Origin: Chimonanthus salicifolius
Taxonomy: Eukaryota > Streptophyta > Magnoliopsida > Laurales > Calycanthaceae
Assembly (NCBI GenBank): GCA_013350335.1
Contig: CM023540.1
Coordinates: forward strand, 48,838,552 to 48,902,551
Direction: 5' to 3'
DNA: 64,000 bases
Shown: one piece after another, positions 24,957-36,077 of the stretch
How the letters are laid out: each line of letters opens with the position of its first letter
Position numbering within the stretch: the first letter of the stretch is position 1
Notes under the pieces: generated by a model
What the model was told of the DNA's origin: nothing
Database searches by the model: none
The model's input: only the letters and a program-made list of their open reading frames with translations
Translations under genes and position numbers: made by a program

Positions 24957-24981
24957 CTTGTTTCCGCGTGTAACGCTAACA

Positions 24982-25423
24982 TCTATATGGTGGACATAGA
25001 ACTTCGCAAGGCAAGAAAGTTTGAGAGGGGTCTACGGCCAAACATCAGGGCCAAAGTGACCATATTTAAGTGCACCACATTGGCTGAGGTGGTCAGCAAG
25101 GCCACAATAGCAGAACAGGAGTTGAATGCAATAGTGCGGTTTGACAATCGTCGAGCTCCAAGTGGGAGGGGTGGGTTTCAGCCCAACAAGAGGTTCCGTC
25201 CGAACTTCAGTAGACGCTCACCATCTACTGGGTCCGCGGGGAGCTTTCGTCCCAACCAGCCCTCCCCATCTGCATCAGTCACCCAGTCATTCAGAGGGGT
25301 GAACAACTGTTTCCACTGTAATCAGCCGGTCACTTCAAGAGAGACTGTCCAAAGCTCAATAGGCTCTCATATTCCAGAGGATCTTTCCGTCCACCAGCTA
25401 GGCCAGCCAACTCCCGAGGAGGC
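24982..25423 (+). pseudogene. Gypsy G1 gag, C-terminal part with zinc knuckle
   Basis: Resumes after the copia insertion with MVDIELRKARKFERGLRPNI, the continuation of the gag core. A Pro/Ser/Arg-rich linker follows (FQPNKRFRPNFSRRSPS), then the CCHC knuckle at about 25308-25355. The first half (CFHCNQP) and second half (GHFKRDC) are in different frames, so a one-base indel destroys the RNA-binding finger in the translated frame. Confidence 0.85.
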
Positions 25424-25887
25424 ATGACATATAATCAGGCGGGACGGGCGCCTAATCCTACCGGATCTGGACGACTATTTGCTCTGGAACCTCCTGAGGA
25501 TGTGGATCATTCTGTTATTCAAGGTATGGCCGTTGTTAATAGTTCTTATGCTTATGCATTGTTTGATTCTGGAGCATCGCACTCTTTTATATCTGCATCC
25601 TTTATAACTGCTAATGGAACACTAGTTCAAAAGCTGTCCACCACACTCACAGTAGTATCCCCTGTTGGAGACACCCGTCTTTGGGACTCATATGCACGGC
25701 CATAAATACAGAACTCGCTGGACTCAGATTTGAGTTCAATTATCTGGTACTCGACATGACTGAGTACGATATTATATTTGGCATGGACTGGTTGGCTGGT
25801 TATGAAGCCAATATTGATTGTTACCGCCGAAGAGTGACATTTTGGTCACCCGAGGGAAAACAGTATATAGTTCGTACCGACAAGTAA
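25424..25887 (+). pseudogene. Gypsy G1 aspartic protease
   Basis: The retropepsin active site ALFDSGASHSFIS is at about 25558-25596, and the second conserved part MTEYDIIFGMDWLAGYEANI at about 25756-25815. The two lie in different frames (shift near 25690). A TAA stop follows RTDK at 25885. When active this enzyme matures Gag-Pol. Confidence 0.85.
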
Positions 25888-25905
25888 AGCAGACTGCAGG
25901 AAGGG

Positions 25906-26723
25906 TTGCATCATTTGGTGTTGAACAATATTGTCATCAATAAAGCACCAGTCACTGAACTTCCAACAATTGTGAAAGAATTTGTTGATGTTTTTCCAAA
26001 AGAACTTCCTAGTATACCGCCTATGAGGGAGCTCAATTTTGAGATCAAGCTATATCCTGGTACCTCACCAGTGTCTCTACCCCATTATCGGATGGCACCA
26101 GCAGAAATGTCCGAGTTGAATAAGCAACTTGATGAATTACTCAGACTGGGTTGCATTCGGAACAGCACATCGTCATGGGGAGCTCCAGTGTTGTCGTGAA
26201 AAAGAAGGATGGTTCACTCAGAATGTGTGTGGACTACCGGAAGTTAAATCAGCTAACTGTCCGGAACAAGTATCCTCTACCCACGATCGATGATTTATTC
26301 GATCAGTTGAGGGGATCCAGTCATTTTTTCAAGATTGACCTGATGTCCGGTTATCATCAAATCCGGGTCAGGGAGGAAGATATCGAGAAGACAGCTTTCA
26401 GAACACGGTATGGACTATTTGAATTTGTAGTTATGCCATTTGGGCTTACCAACGCACCGGCTGTGTTCATGGACTTAATGAACAGAATATTCCGTCCATA
26501 TCTGGATCGGTTTGTTATAGTGTTCATTGACGATATCCTGATCTATTCCAAGAGTCAAGAGGATCATGCTGAGCATCTACGAATAGTATTGAACACCCTG
26601 AGACAAAACCAGTTGTATGCCAAAGCAAGCAAATGTGAATTTTGGCTACCTGAGGTCAAATTCTTGGGGCATGTTATAACAGCAGATGGTATAGCCGTTG
26701 ATCCGGCTAAGGTGCAGCAGTAA
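25906..26723 (+). pseudogene. Gypsy G1 reverse transcriptase
   Basis: N-terminal linker FVDVFPKELPSIPPMRELNF, then RT motifs: [19 protein letters not shown], the first catalytic aspartate in [32 protein letters not shown] and the [15 protein letters not shown] box near 26524. A frameshift at about 26186 splits SSWGAPVL from VVKKKDGS, and another at about 26722 precedes the thumb region. RT copies the element RNA into cDNA in the particle. Confidence 0.92.
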
Positions 26724-28384
26724 GTGAGTGGAAAGCACCAAAGAATGTCACTGAAATCCGTAGTTTTCTGGGTTTGGCTGGATATTATAGGAAGTTTATC
26801 ATGGACTTCTCCAAAATTGCATCCCCATTGACTCGACTCACGCAAAAAGGAGTCAAATATGAATGGTCAGAGTTGTACAATCAGAGATTTGAGGAGCTGA
26901 AAGAGAGACTTACAGTTGCTCCTATTATAGTTTTGCCGGAAAGAGGCAAAAGTTATGAAGTACAATGTGATGCATCAGGAGAGGGACTGGGATGTTCACT
27001 CATGCAACGTGATCGGGTGGTGGCATATGGTTCAAGACAACTAAAGATACATGAACGCCTCTACCCCACACATGATCTGGAATTAGCTGCGGTGGTCTTC
27101 GCTCTCAAAAGCTGGAGACACTATCTATATGATGAGAAGTTTGAAGTATTTTCAGATCACAAGAGCTTGAAGTATTTATTTGATCAGAAAGAGCTCAACC
27201 TGAGGCAGCGCAGATGGATGGAATATCTGGCGGACTATGAATTTGCGCTTCGATATCATCCGGGAAAGGCCAACAAAGTGGCAGATGCTCTCAGCCGCAT
27301 GTCTCATGCATCAGTGGCATGTTTGATCAGGACAGAATGGGAGATGTTAAATTCCATTCGTGAGTTTAATCTATACATCACAAACCATGGGAGTATGTAC
27401 AATTTGATCATACGATCCAACATGGTTACAAAGATTGAACAGGAGCGGCGAACAGATCCGGAAATGGCAGAGACATGGGCCAAGATGTCTAATGGCGAGG
27501 TTGTACCGGATTGGGAATTACGACCAGGACAGGGTCTTATGTTCCGGGGTAGAATTTATGTGCCAAGAAGCTGCAGAAAAGAATTATTGATAGAGGCACA
27601 TCAGAGCAAGCTGTCCATCCATCCGGGTAGCACAAAAATGTATCATGACTTAAAAAGACATTATTGGTGGCATGGACTCAAGAAGGACGTTGCTGAGTTC
27701 GTGGCTCATTGTTTAACTTGTCAACAGGTTAAGACGGAACATCAGAAGCCACCAGGGTTACTCAAACCCTTAGCAGTGCCGGAATGGAAATGGGAGCACA
27801 TTTCCATGGACTTTGTGACGGGGTTGCCGAGGTCCTCGAAGGGCAATGACGCTATATGGGTTGTGGTAGACCGACTGACCAAGTCCGCGCATGTTATTCC
27901 TATCAAGATGACGGATTCATCAGAGACATTGGGTCGGAGATATATCAAAGACATCATCAGATTACATGGAATCCCACAGACTATAGTGTCTGATAGAGAT
28001 GGCCGATTTACCGGTAGGGTATGGCAGAGCATGCAGTCGGCCATGGGAACCGATCTACTTATTAGCACAGCATTCCATCCACAGACCGATGGACAATCGG
28101 AAAGAACAATACAAACGTTGGAGGACATGTTGAGGGCGTGCATGCTAGACTTCAAAGGTGGATGGGAGGATCATTTGCCATTGGTGGAGTTTTCTTATAA
28201 CAATAGCTACCAAGCAAGCCTCCAGATGGCACCATTCGAAGCTTTGTATGGTAGACCATGCAGGTCACCAGTGTGCTGGACCGAGGTCGGCGAACATGCA
28301 CTGATAGGACCCGAGATGGTTGCAGAAACTACTGCACAGATCCAGTTGATACGTCAACATTTGTTGACCGCACAGAGTCGGTAA
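26724..28384 (+). pseudogene. Gypsy G1 RNase H and integrase
   Basis: 536 codons are open from the methionine at 26774. RNase [39 protein letters not shown] and [19 protein letters not shown], then ADALSR. Integrase: HHCC finger ([19 protein letters not shown]...CLTCQQVK), catalytic core with D in [15 protein letters not shown] in [11 protein letters not shown] and E in [17 protein letters not shown], so the DDE triad is present. It ends at TAA 28382 in place of a residue before the conserved KSYADKRRR. Upstream of 26774 the frame continues without methionine (VSEWKAPKN). Confidence 0.92.
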
Positions 28385-28846
28385 AAGAGCTATGCTGATA
28401 AGAGGAGGAGGTTTCTCGAATTTGAAGTGGGAGACATGGTATTCTTGAAGGTCTCGCCACGAAAAGGGCACATGAGATTTGGGAAGAAAGGAAAATTGTC
28501 GCCAAGATATGTGGGACCGTTTTCAATTATCAGAAGGATGGGAGATGTAGCCTATCAATTGGCACTTCCTTCGCAATTGGCGTCTCTACATGATGTATTC
28601 CATGTGTCGATGCTGAGGAAGTACAACCCTGATCTGTCTCATGTTTTGAATGTGCAAGATATAGATGTGCAAAGCGACGTCACTTATGTCGAGAAACCGG
28701 TCAGAATATTGGAGAGTGAGCAAAGGGTGTTGCGTAACCGAGCGATTCAGTTCGTCAAGGTGGTATGGGATCGACATGGTGTTGAGGAAGCCACTTGGGA
28801 ATTGGAATCGGAGATGAGAACATCTCACCCTGAGTTGTTTGTATGA
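28385..28846 (+). pseudogene. Gypsy G1 integrase tail with chromodomain
   Basis: After the stop the frame continues: SYADKRRRFLEFEVGDMVFL and RFGKKGKLSPRYVGPFSII (the GPF/Y module), LHDVFHVSMLRKYNPD, then a chromodomain-like end VRILESEQRVLRNRAIQFVK, VVWDRHGVEEATWELESEM. Chromodomains of this type steer integration to particular chromatin. Its presence supports the chromovirus assignment. Confidence 0.88.
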
Positions 28847-28907
28847 TTTACTTTGAAATCCTACTTCGTTCGATTTTCGGGACAAAAATTATAAAAGAAT
28901 ATTGTAT

Positions 28908-31029
28908 TGTAACACCCTGGAATTTCAAAGTTATTATTTTATATGAAATTATTCATAATTACGGAATTGCCATTGTAATAAAATTGATTTGAATTTAAAT
29001 GGGTCAATGGCTCAATGAAGACCCAAAGGATGGAAATTTGTTTACAAGACAAATAAATGGATAAGATGAATTTAAACGGGTCAAGAATCATATTTGGGTC
29101 AAATTTTGATAAATGGGTCAAAATGGCTAGATGGGACCCAATGGGTCGTGAATGGCATGATTAGCCATGGATTGAGTTCAAGCTTAGTTAATTTAAGTTT
29201 ATTAATTGCTTGAGTTTGGTTTGAGTTGAAATGAATGATGGGTTTAGTTGAGTTGAATTTATTAGTTAAGTTAAATTAAATGAATGAGTTAGGTTGGGTG
29301 AGTTGAATAAATGAGTTGGATGAATATCTATTTTTAATGAGTGAGGTGAGTGCAAGATGGAGGTATGAGCTGGTTGCAAATTTTAACTCAATAAAAAACG
29401 TGAGTTGCAAGGTGATTTCATGTATGTAACTCCTAAGATAGACATGAATGAGAGTGGCATTACATGGGAATTACAAAGGTGAGGGTGCATTTCAAATTCA
29501 AATTGTGATGCACGTTGGAGTAGTATGGATCACTATTTTCATGCAAGTAACCCCCAAACTTGGAGCTGCTGTTTATGAAGTTACACAAATACAATCCAAG
29601 GAGCCGTTGGGTGCCCTTGGAGTTTCATCTCAAAGATGAAACCCCCAAGGGAGGTGTTAAGAAATGACAGTTACACAAAGGTCTCATATTCAAATTATTA
29701 CACACGTTGGAGATATGAGGATTACCATCTTAGATGGAAAATGAAAAGCCAAGAAACTGTTGGAGGGTTTCATCTCAAGGATGAAACCCCCACATGAATT
29801 AAGTTGAGGAAGTAAATGGGAGGAGAGTTACATTTGGAGTCAATATTGGGCTGAATGTGATTAGCCAAAAAAAAAAAAAGGATTGCATTTTATCACTATC
29901 TCCTCCTCTCTTGGACGTCCTCTATCTTTCTAAACCAAGAGCAGCAGCTGGTTGCTCATTTCAATTAGTTTTTGGGTAATCCTTTCATCAAGACAAAAAT
30001 CAGCAAAAGGGTTTTGGCAACAAGGTTATCAATTTCATTCAAGACCAAAGTTCCCTTTCTCTCTCTCTCTCTCTTAAGTCCTTGTCACCTGGCTGAATTA
30101 TCTCAAGGAGCTTGCATCAAGATCAGTTTCAGCTCAAAGAACAGTAAGAGAGAAGGAGAGGTCAAGGAGATAAAGGGTCAAAGAAGGAGTCAAAAGAACC
30201 GAAGGAGACGCGGTATTAGTAAGTGCATTTTGAACCCTTGTTTAATAGATTGGTTAAGAAAATGAGATTTGGCCATTGTATGGCCAGATCCATCAATGGT
30301 TTAGATCTAGAATTTTGATGTTTAAAATGATAAAATATGGACCATAGGGTTCGGCCCCATTGGATGGCCGAACCCCATGGAAAAACTTGGTGATTTTTAA
30401 TGGTGTTTGAGGGATAAAATCCATATTAGTTAATGAAGATTTTTTTTAAAGGATTTAAAATGAAGATAAGCTTACTGTTTTTTGGTAGCTATGGTTTGGC
30501 TGAACCATATTAATGCTATGGCTAAATTGTGGATTAAAACCATGGACAAAGGTTTGAATGATTGGAATGGACTATGAATGGATTATTTATGGACTTGTTA
30601 TTTGATTTATTTGGACAACGTAATTTGGTAATTAGATGTTGGCATGTAATAAGTAGTTAAGTAGATGCTATGGTTGGATTTATTTGGATGGTTTGGAATG
30701 AATGGTAGACTAAGGTTATATAATAATTTTGGAGAATAAATTAGGTACTTTGCTATCTAAGAATGGAAAATTGGATTAGTCATAGGATCTATTATAACCT
30801 CAGTTAGATTTAGACTAAATTAATTCCGCTAGTTATATATGTACATGTGCGGATCAGTTTTATGGACTTAGTTCATACGCACATGGGCTTGGCCAGTTAA
30901 GGGTCGGATTTAGAGATCCGAACTTAACTCGCGTCCTGACATTCCGCCCCGATCACTTGTTGATTATTATTATATTTAAAAAAAAAAAATAAACACTGAA
31001 AATTAGAGTGAAAAGGGCGGGGTGTTACA
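28908..31029 (+). repeat. 3' LTR of gypsy G1
   Basis: Nearly identical to the 5' LTR: about 16 substitutions plus a one-base deletion (GTACCATG versus GTACATG near 30841). It ends TGTTACA at 31029, followed by the TSD GGACT. Confidence 0.96.
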
Positions 31030-33010
31030 GGACTGATCTGTTGGTGGCTCAAAAGATAGGCTAGTGTAGGTCTGCGTGCTTGAATATGGCAAGAGCAGAG
31101 CACGGATTAGCAGGGAAGGTCCTTCAGTTGGCGGATTTGGAGATAGGCTGGTGCCAGAAGACAGTGTCCAAGGAAACTGATTAGGATTGAGGGTGAGAAG
31201 TTGATGGGAGAAGGACTTCTGGGGAGATAGGGTTTAAGGAAGGGAAGCTGATTGAGATAAAGGCCTAGGGGGCGATGATTGAGAAGGAAGGATATCGGCT
31301 AGGGTATGGGCTATGACTCTAGGGCGGGGGATAATCGTTTGACAAGGAAACTCTAGAGGAATGATAGGCGCAGGGATTGGGGGAGCATTATCACCGACCA
31401 AAGGGGCGAAGGCTGAAGGAGATGAATAATGGATCTGGGTCGGGGCTTTAAAAGGCTGAGAGTAGGCTAGTTTTGTTTGGCTAAGGTCCGCAAGATGAAC
31501 AACTTTGGGACAAAAGGGCCTGGTTAATGAGCTGGGTTTGGGTTGGGTCAAACTATGGGCTTGGTTGAGAGGACCACTTAAGCAAAGGTCCATACCCGGC
31601 CCACCAGAAGGAGATGCAGGCCGAGGCCTACAGCACACGTGGGAGGCACTTTCAAGAGTTATAAGAGGAGGGAAAAGGGAAATAGGCATGCTAGGGTGGG
31701 TTAGGTCACGAACAGAAGGTAAGGCGGTAGGCATCTCAAGTGGTGTACCTGCTGATCTCGATGGGATTACCAAAGCATTGGAGGTTGCGTGTGGAGGCTG
31801 CATTCCCCTACTGCCCTTTTGTAGTCCAGAGTTCATAGGGTCAACTTGCCACGTGGAGGAGCAAAACGGAAGGACGTGGCCATTGGCATTCTCGCTGGAA
31901 GGCGTCAGAGTCAAAGGACGTTGCTGGGTAGCAACTGAATCTGCCGGAAGGGTAACAATTGTCGAGGGAGGCAAGGGCGAGGTCTAGCCATCTTCAACTT
32001 CGGCAATCAGGTCGGTCTAAGACTCACCAGCTTTGAAAGGGATTTTTTTTAATCTCAGTAAGGCTCGGGGTTCAAATGACTCGGAATCGAGAAAAATGGA
32101 GATTGCTGCAGGATTAAATTCTTGGATCAATTTCGACCACCCTGCCTAGAAAGGTTCAAATCGCATCAATGGACTCTAGGAACCAAGCTCGGAGAGGGAT
32201 TCCAGTAACCCTGATCCATCGACTCATCGAATCCAATTCCTCAGACCAAAAACACAAATTAGAAAATGGAGTTTCCATGAAGACATGAAATTCGAATATC
32301 AGTCTGGTAGCTTCTTCAGTACACAAAAGGACAACAATGCATGCTCTGGATCGATTCTCACAACTGTAACCATCCTAAGGCAGCCCCACTTAGTGAACCA
32401 CGCCAGAATACCATCATCAAGGACCGAAGGGGATGCAAAGGAAGCGACGAGACAACGCTTAAGCGAATTAATCTTTTGTTGAACAACACCACTGCTTAGG
32501 ATAATAGATTTGCTCTTATCAGTAGTCACCGTCCACACCAAGGAGTCCACGACCTGAGCAGATGTGGGTTGCATAGAACCCTTAGAAGCACTAGGAAGGC
32601 CAGGAAAATGTGGAAGTGGCACAGAAGGAATCTGTGCAAGAGCATCGATAGCTTTGGGTGGTCTTGCAAGTTGCACTGTCAGCTTCTTGCCCTTGTAAAG
32701 ATGGCCATGAACATCAACAATACCCCGCAGAGCTTCAACCTCAGAGATGAATCGGACGAAGGCGAAACCACAGTGAGCATGAGACTCCTTGCTAAAAGGT
32801 ATGAAACTGTCAGTGATTTTACCAGATTTGCTAAACAGAGCGAAAATGTATAGTTTAGAAAATCCATCAAGAAGGTTAGAGATGAAGAGAGAGATAGAGT
32901 TCTTTATCGTTATCTTCCAACGGGGTAAAGAAGGTCTATTGGAAGGCTCAGAGGAGGTAGAGAGAGGAGAACGAGGAACTAGATGGCTTAGGGGGGCGTT
33001 GGTTGATAAG
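31030..33010 (-). pseudogene. LINE ORF1 with RRM domain, 5' part
   Basis: Minus-strand continuation of the LINE at 14672-18829. An N-terminal RNA recognition motif is readable at about 32660-32900: the first strand resembles SLFISNLLDGFSKLY, and the RNP1-like box HCGFAFVRF lies in a different frame from neighbouring segments. A second region (32020-32570; VARW-like ILAWFTKWGCLRMVTVVRID) is of the kind that follows the RRM in plant LINE ORF1 proteins. A long Pro/Ser-rich stretch follows (31234-31974, 246 codons open). ORF1 proteins bind LINE RNA. The frame is broken in several places. The exact 5' end and target duplication of the LINE were not found. Confidence 0.78.
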
Positions 33011-33715
33011 TGAGCGAAATAGGAAGAGAGGGGCGACGGAAGGGAGGGAGAGTTGCGGAGGTGGTAGGTTGAGAGCTTAGTGGGAAACTAGGAGAGGAAC
33101 AAGGGATGGGTGGGTTTGGGGACGGAAGTTAGGAGATAGGCGAACGTTGCCCATTTAGACCCTTTGATTTGATAAGTTGAGATTCATCCAATGTTAGAGT
33201 GACTCTGTATGACTCTCTCCCGGAGCTGTTGAGAGGGAGAGGAACTGATGTATATTTCAATATTAAAACCCATGAAGAGTACGTGAAGCTTGTCGTCTCT
33301 TGTGAATTTGATGGGAAAAACCTCATAGATTTGATGAAGTTGGAAAAATGAATCACATTGCAATGGACGGTTGGTGTTAGTGGAATTAATAAAAGGAATG
33401 GGCTATATGGTAGTGGGTATTGGCGATGGAAGGCCTGTGCAGATTTAGGATTGGTTCGGCTTGGAAAGGGGCAGGGGAAGGGGATAAGATCTTACCTGTA
33501 TGCAGCAAGGTTTGACGGGCGAAGTGGCTAGGTTAGATTCAATTGTAGAGATGGGGCTGGATCTGAAGGGGAAAAGGTTAGGCGTCGGTTGTATGGAAGA
33601 TCTGTGATGTTTGGATTATGGAGTGGTTAGGTGGGGATGAGACAGTGACGAGTGGGGAAAACACTTGCTTGGTTGACAAACAACGAGAACGACTGTAGTT
33701 GGACAGTAAAAGAGT
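33011..33715. other. Unassigned segment between LINE and LTR cluster
   Basis: On the minus strand 33129-33356 is open and reads like coding sequence (FTRDDKLHVLFMGFNIEIYI in one frame), but I recognise no family. It may be the far 5' part of the LINE or a remnant of G2 element A internal DNA. Nothing else supported. Confidence 0.35.
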
Positions 33716-34055
33716 GAAACTTAGAGGGATGCTTTTGAACGCCGTCTATAACAAAGAACCTTCAGAGGAAAGGAAGACCGGTCGAATGCCATCGATGAAT
33801 AAGATCTCTCGAGTCCACGAGGAAAAAGAAGAGAAGCGGGAATCCACCGGGAAGGAAAAGAAGATATCTAGGGAAAATCAAAATCAATTCATATTCATAT
33901 TCCTTCCTCTCTTTCATATTAATATGAAAGAAACCCTTAAAATTAAGGGAATAAATAAATTGAAAATAAAATAAAAAAATGAAAATAAATACAATAAAAT
34001 AAATGGCCAGAGTTTTAGATGTTGTCCAGGTTGGGTCAGACTCTGTGCTACATCA
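33716..34055 (-). repeat. Truncated LTR (LTR-a) of gypsy family G2
   Basis: Aligns with the last 340 bp or so of LTR-b, LTR-c and LTR-d (ACGCCGTC..ATAACA.AGAACC, TTTCATATT, and the end GTGCTACATCA). The part of the LTR further left is missing. Confidence 0.85.
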
Positions 34056-34083
34056 GTGGATTAATCAAGGCTCTGATACCAGT
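34056..34083 (-). other. 28-bp residual internal region with primer binding site
   Basis: All that lies between LTR-a and LTR-b. It contains the complement of TGGTATCAGAGCC (34069-34081), the initiator-tRNA primer site, two bases from the LTR-b boundary. The internal coding region of element A is otherwise gone. Confidence 0.88.
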
Positions 34084-34803
34084 TGATGTAGCGGGTAAGA
34101 TCGGGTCAGGGATATAGACGGATGACTCAATTTAAAGGATAACTAAATGGGTATTAAATGAATTTAATAGGCTAAGTAGGTGAGGTTAAATTGGATACTT
34201 AATGGATTAATGGAGAAAATGTGATATGGGACACAAAAATGGGTCAACAGAAATAGGTGTTGGCTAATTGATGGGTATTAAAGGGGTAAATAAAGGTGGG
34301 ATAGAATTGGGGAAGGTCAAATATGAATGAAAGGGAAGGACAATGGTCTTGAGAGTTGGGACGGTGACAATGGAAGGGGATACAGAGTACAAGCGATGAC
34401 CAAGATGATTAGAATATGTGAGAGGAATAGGTGATGAAGGTAGACAAAGTGGAGGTTTGGCAAAATCTGGGCTTGGAAAACAAGGATGGTGGAAGATGGT
34501 TTGGGGAAAACCCAAACAGTGGTGAGGACGCCAAATTTGAAGCAGTAGGCCAAACAAGAGGACATCGACGTCATATCTCTGCACGAGCTGCAGAGAGGAA
34601 GAATCCAAAGGGTACTTTCGAACGCCGTCGATAACAGAGAACCTTCGGAGGAAAAAAAGACCGGTCAAACACCGTCGATGGGTAAGATCTCTCAAGTCCA
34701 TGAGGAAAAAGAAGAGAAGCCGGAATCCACCGTCGAATACAACTCTTTTTCACATTTATATGAAAGAAACCCTAATCCCTAAAATTAAGAGAATAAATAA
34801 AAT

Positions 34804-34808
34804 GAAAA
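34804..34808. repeat. Target site duplication GAAAA of 4.7-kb solo LTR
   Basis: GAAAA at 34804-34808 is repeated exactly at 39516-39520 on the other side of the solo LTR, and LTR-b sequence continues from there. Confidence 0.9.
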
Positions 34809-35508
34809 TGTAACACCCCGCCCTTTTTCACTCGAAAATCAGAGTCTATTTTTTTTTTTTTTACAATAAACAAAAGTGATAAAGAGCGGAGTGTCGCGAC
34901 GCGAACTAAGTCCGAGCTTCCAAAGCCCGACTCTTAATTGGCCAACCATACGTGTGCGTGGACCAAGTCCACTAAAATGGTTCACACGTACTCAAGTTAA
35001 CTTGCGAAATAATAATAGAATAACAATTCTATTCCATTTTTAGATAGCAAAGTAGTCCAACATAACTTAAATATCCAAACATTAACTATCCAATCCATAG
35101 CAAATAAACCTACGTTATTACAATTCCGAATGCTAGCTATTCAAATACATAGTCATTGAATAACTTCAACAAAATATAACTTAATCATCCAAGCTCGTAA
35201 GCTTGGTTCTAATCACGTCCTCGTTCCGTTCCCTTTCTGTGTCATCAACTAGGGTAGAAGTAGGGCGTTAGACAACGCGCCCAGTAGGTATTCCAATTAG
35301 GGCTAACACATGGGTTAGTATATAAAATCCAGATATAATATACCATATTATACTTATAAAGCATCATATCCAAAACAATGTATGATAATAGAGATCCAAT
35401 CATACAGATAAAAAACCAGAAACCTTGCATGATAATAAAGATCATAATCATGCCGATTCAATGCCATGCCATGCTATCATATGCAATGAGTCCCACCCAT
35501 CACAAACT

Positions 35509-35640
35509 CATAGTATCCTCTTGATGGAATGCTCATCACCAAGGTCTTCATACATAGTATCCTCTTGATGGGATTCTCATCATCAAGGTATCATACATAG
35601 TATCCTCTTGATGGAATTCTCCTCATCAAGGTATCCCCCA
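35509..35640. repeat. 44-bp tandem repeat, 3 units, with inner inverted repeat
   Basis: TAGTATCCTCTTGATGG recurs at 35511, 35555 and 35598. Each unit contains CTTGATG...CATCA(A/C)CAAG-like halves able to pair with each other. Confidence 0.85.
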
Positions 35641-35654
35641 CTAGTGCTTTACGG

Positions 35655-35735
35655 ACTCCCCGACGGAGTGTGGGTCTCCAGTTAAAATACCCCTCACGAC
35701 TTATTGACGCCCCGACGGAGCGTGGGTCTCCGGTT
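35655..35735. repeat. Duplicated CCCCGACGGAG motif in the solo LTR
   Basis: CCCCGACGGAGTGTGGGTCT near 35658 and CCCCGACGGAGCGTGGGTCT near 35710, each followed by CC(A/G)GTTA, about 52 bp apart. Confidence 0.8.
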
Positions 35736-36077
35736 ACATTCCATCCCTCCCATGCCATGCATGAGATGCAAATGCCAACATGCTTTAGAATATTACAAAA
35801 CATAGCATGAAAATCCCACAATTGCAACATATTGTTTGATATGAAAATAACTTATCAAACATGAAATAAAATCATCATAAGTACATAATACATATCCATG
35901 GTTTCAATGATGTAGGAATCCTACCCAAGACAACTAAGGTGTCCTTGAGCTTTAAACCGGCAACCGTTCAAGATTGCGCACCGTTTGCGTGGTCCCGTCA
36001 CCTTATTACATATCAACAAGTCAATACATATTCCATTTGATTTACCATTTGGTCTAAGTCCATAAACACACCCTTGT

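Larger units (their letters stand above)
22119..24981 (-). mobile_element. Non-autonomous Ty1/copia derivative (gag + protease only)
   Basis: Minus-strand element inside gypsy gag. It has a primer binding site (complement of 24944-24956), a copia gag, a CCHC knuckle and a protease, then after about 350 bp of unrecognised sequence a polypurine tract (complement of 22988-22999, AAGGTGGAGAT) and an LTR of about 870 bp. Integrase, RT and RNase H are absent. On the 5' side only 25 bp (24957-24981) separate the primer site from the gypsy sequence, so no full 5' LTR exists. Candidate TSD: TTTAT (22114-22118) and TCTAT (24982-24986), one mismatch. Confidence 0.8.
18830..31029 (+). mobile_element. Ty3/gypsy chromovirus (Tekay/Del-like), 12.2 kb, with nested copia
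   Basis: LTRs of 2123 and 2122 bp (TGTAACACC...GGTGTTACA) flank a primer binding site, gag, protease, RT, RNase H, integrase and a chromodomain-like C-terminus, all on the + strand, bounded by a perfect 5-bp TSD. Domain order PR-RT-RH-IN defines Ty3/gypsy; the chromodomain-like tail and long LTRs fit the Tekay/Del lineage. It inserted into ORF1 of a LINE. A 2.86-kb copia derivative interrupts gag. Reading frames are broken at about eight places, yet I count only about 17 differences between the LTRs by eye (near 99% identity). Confidence 0.96.
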
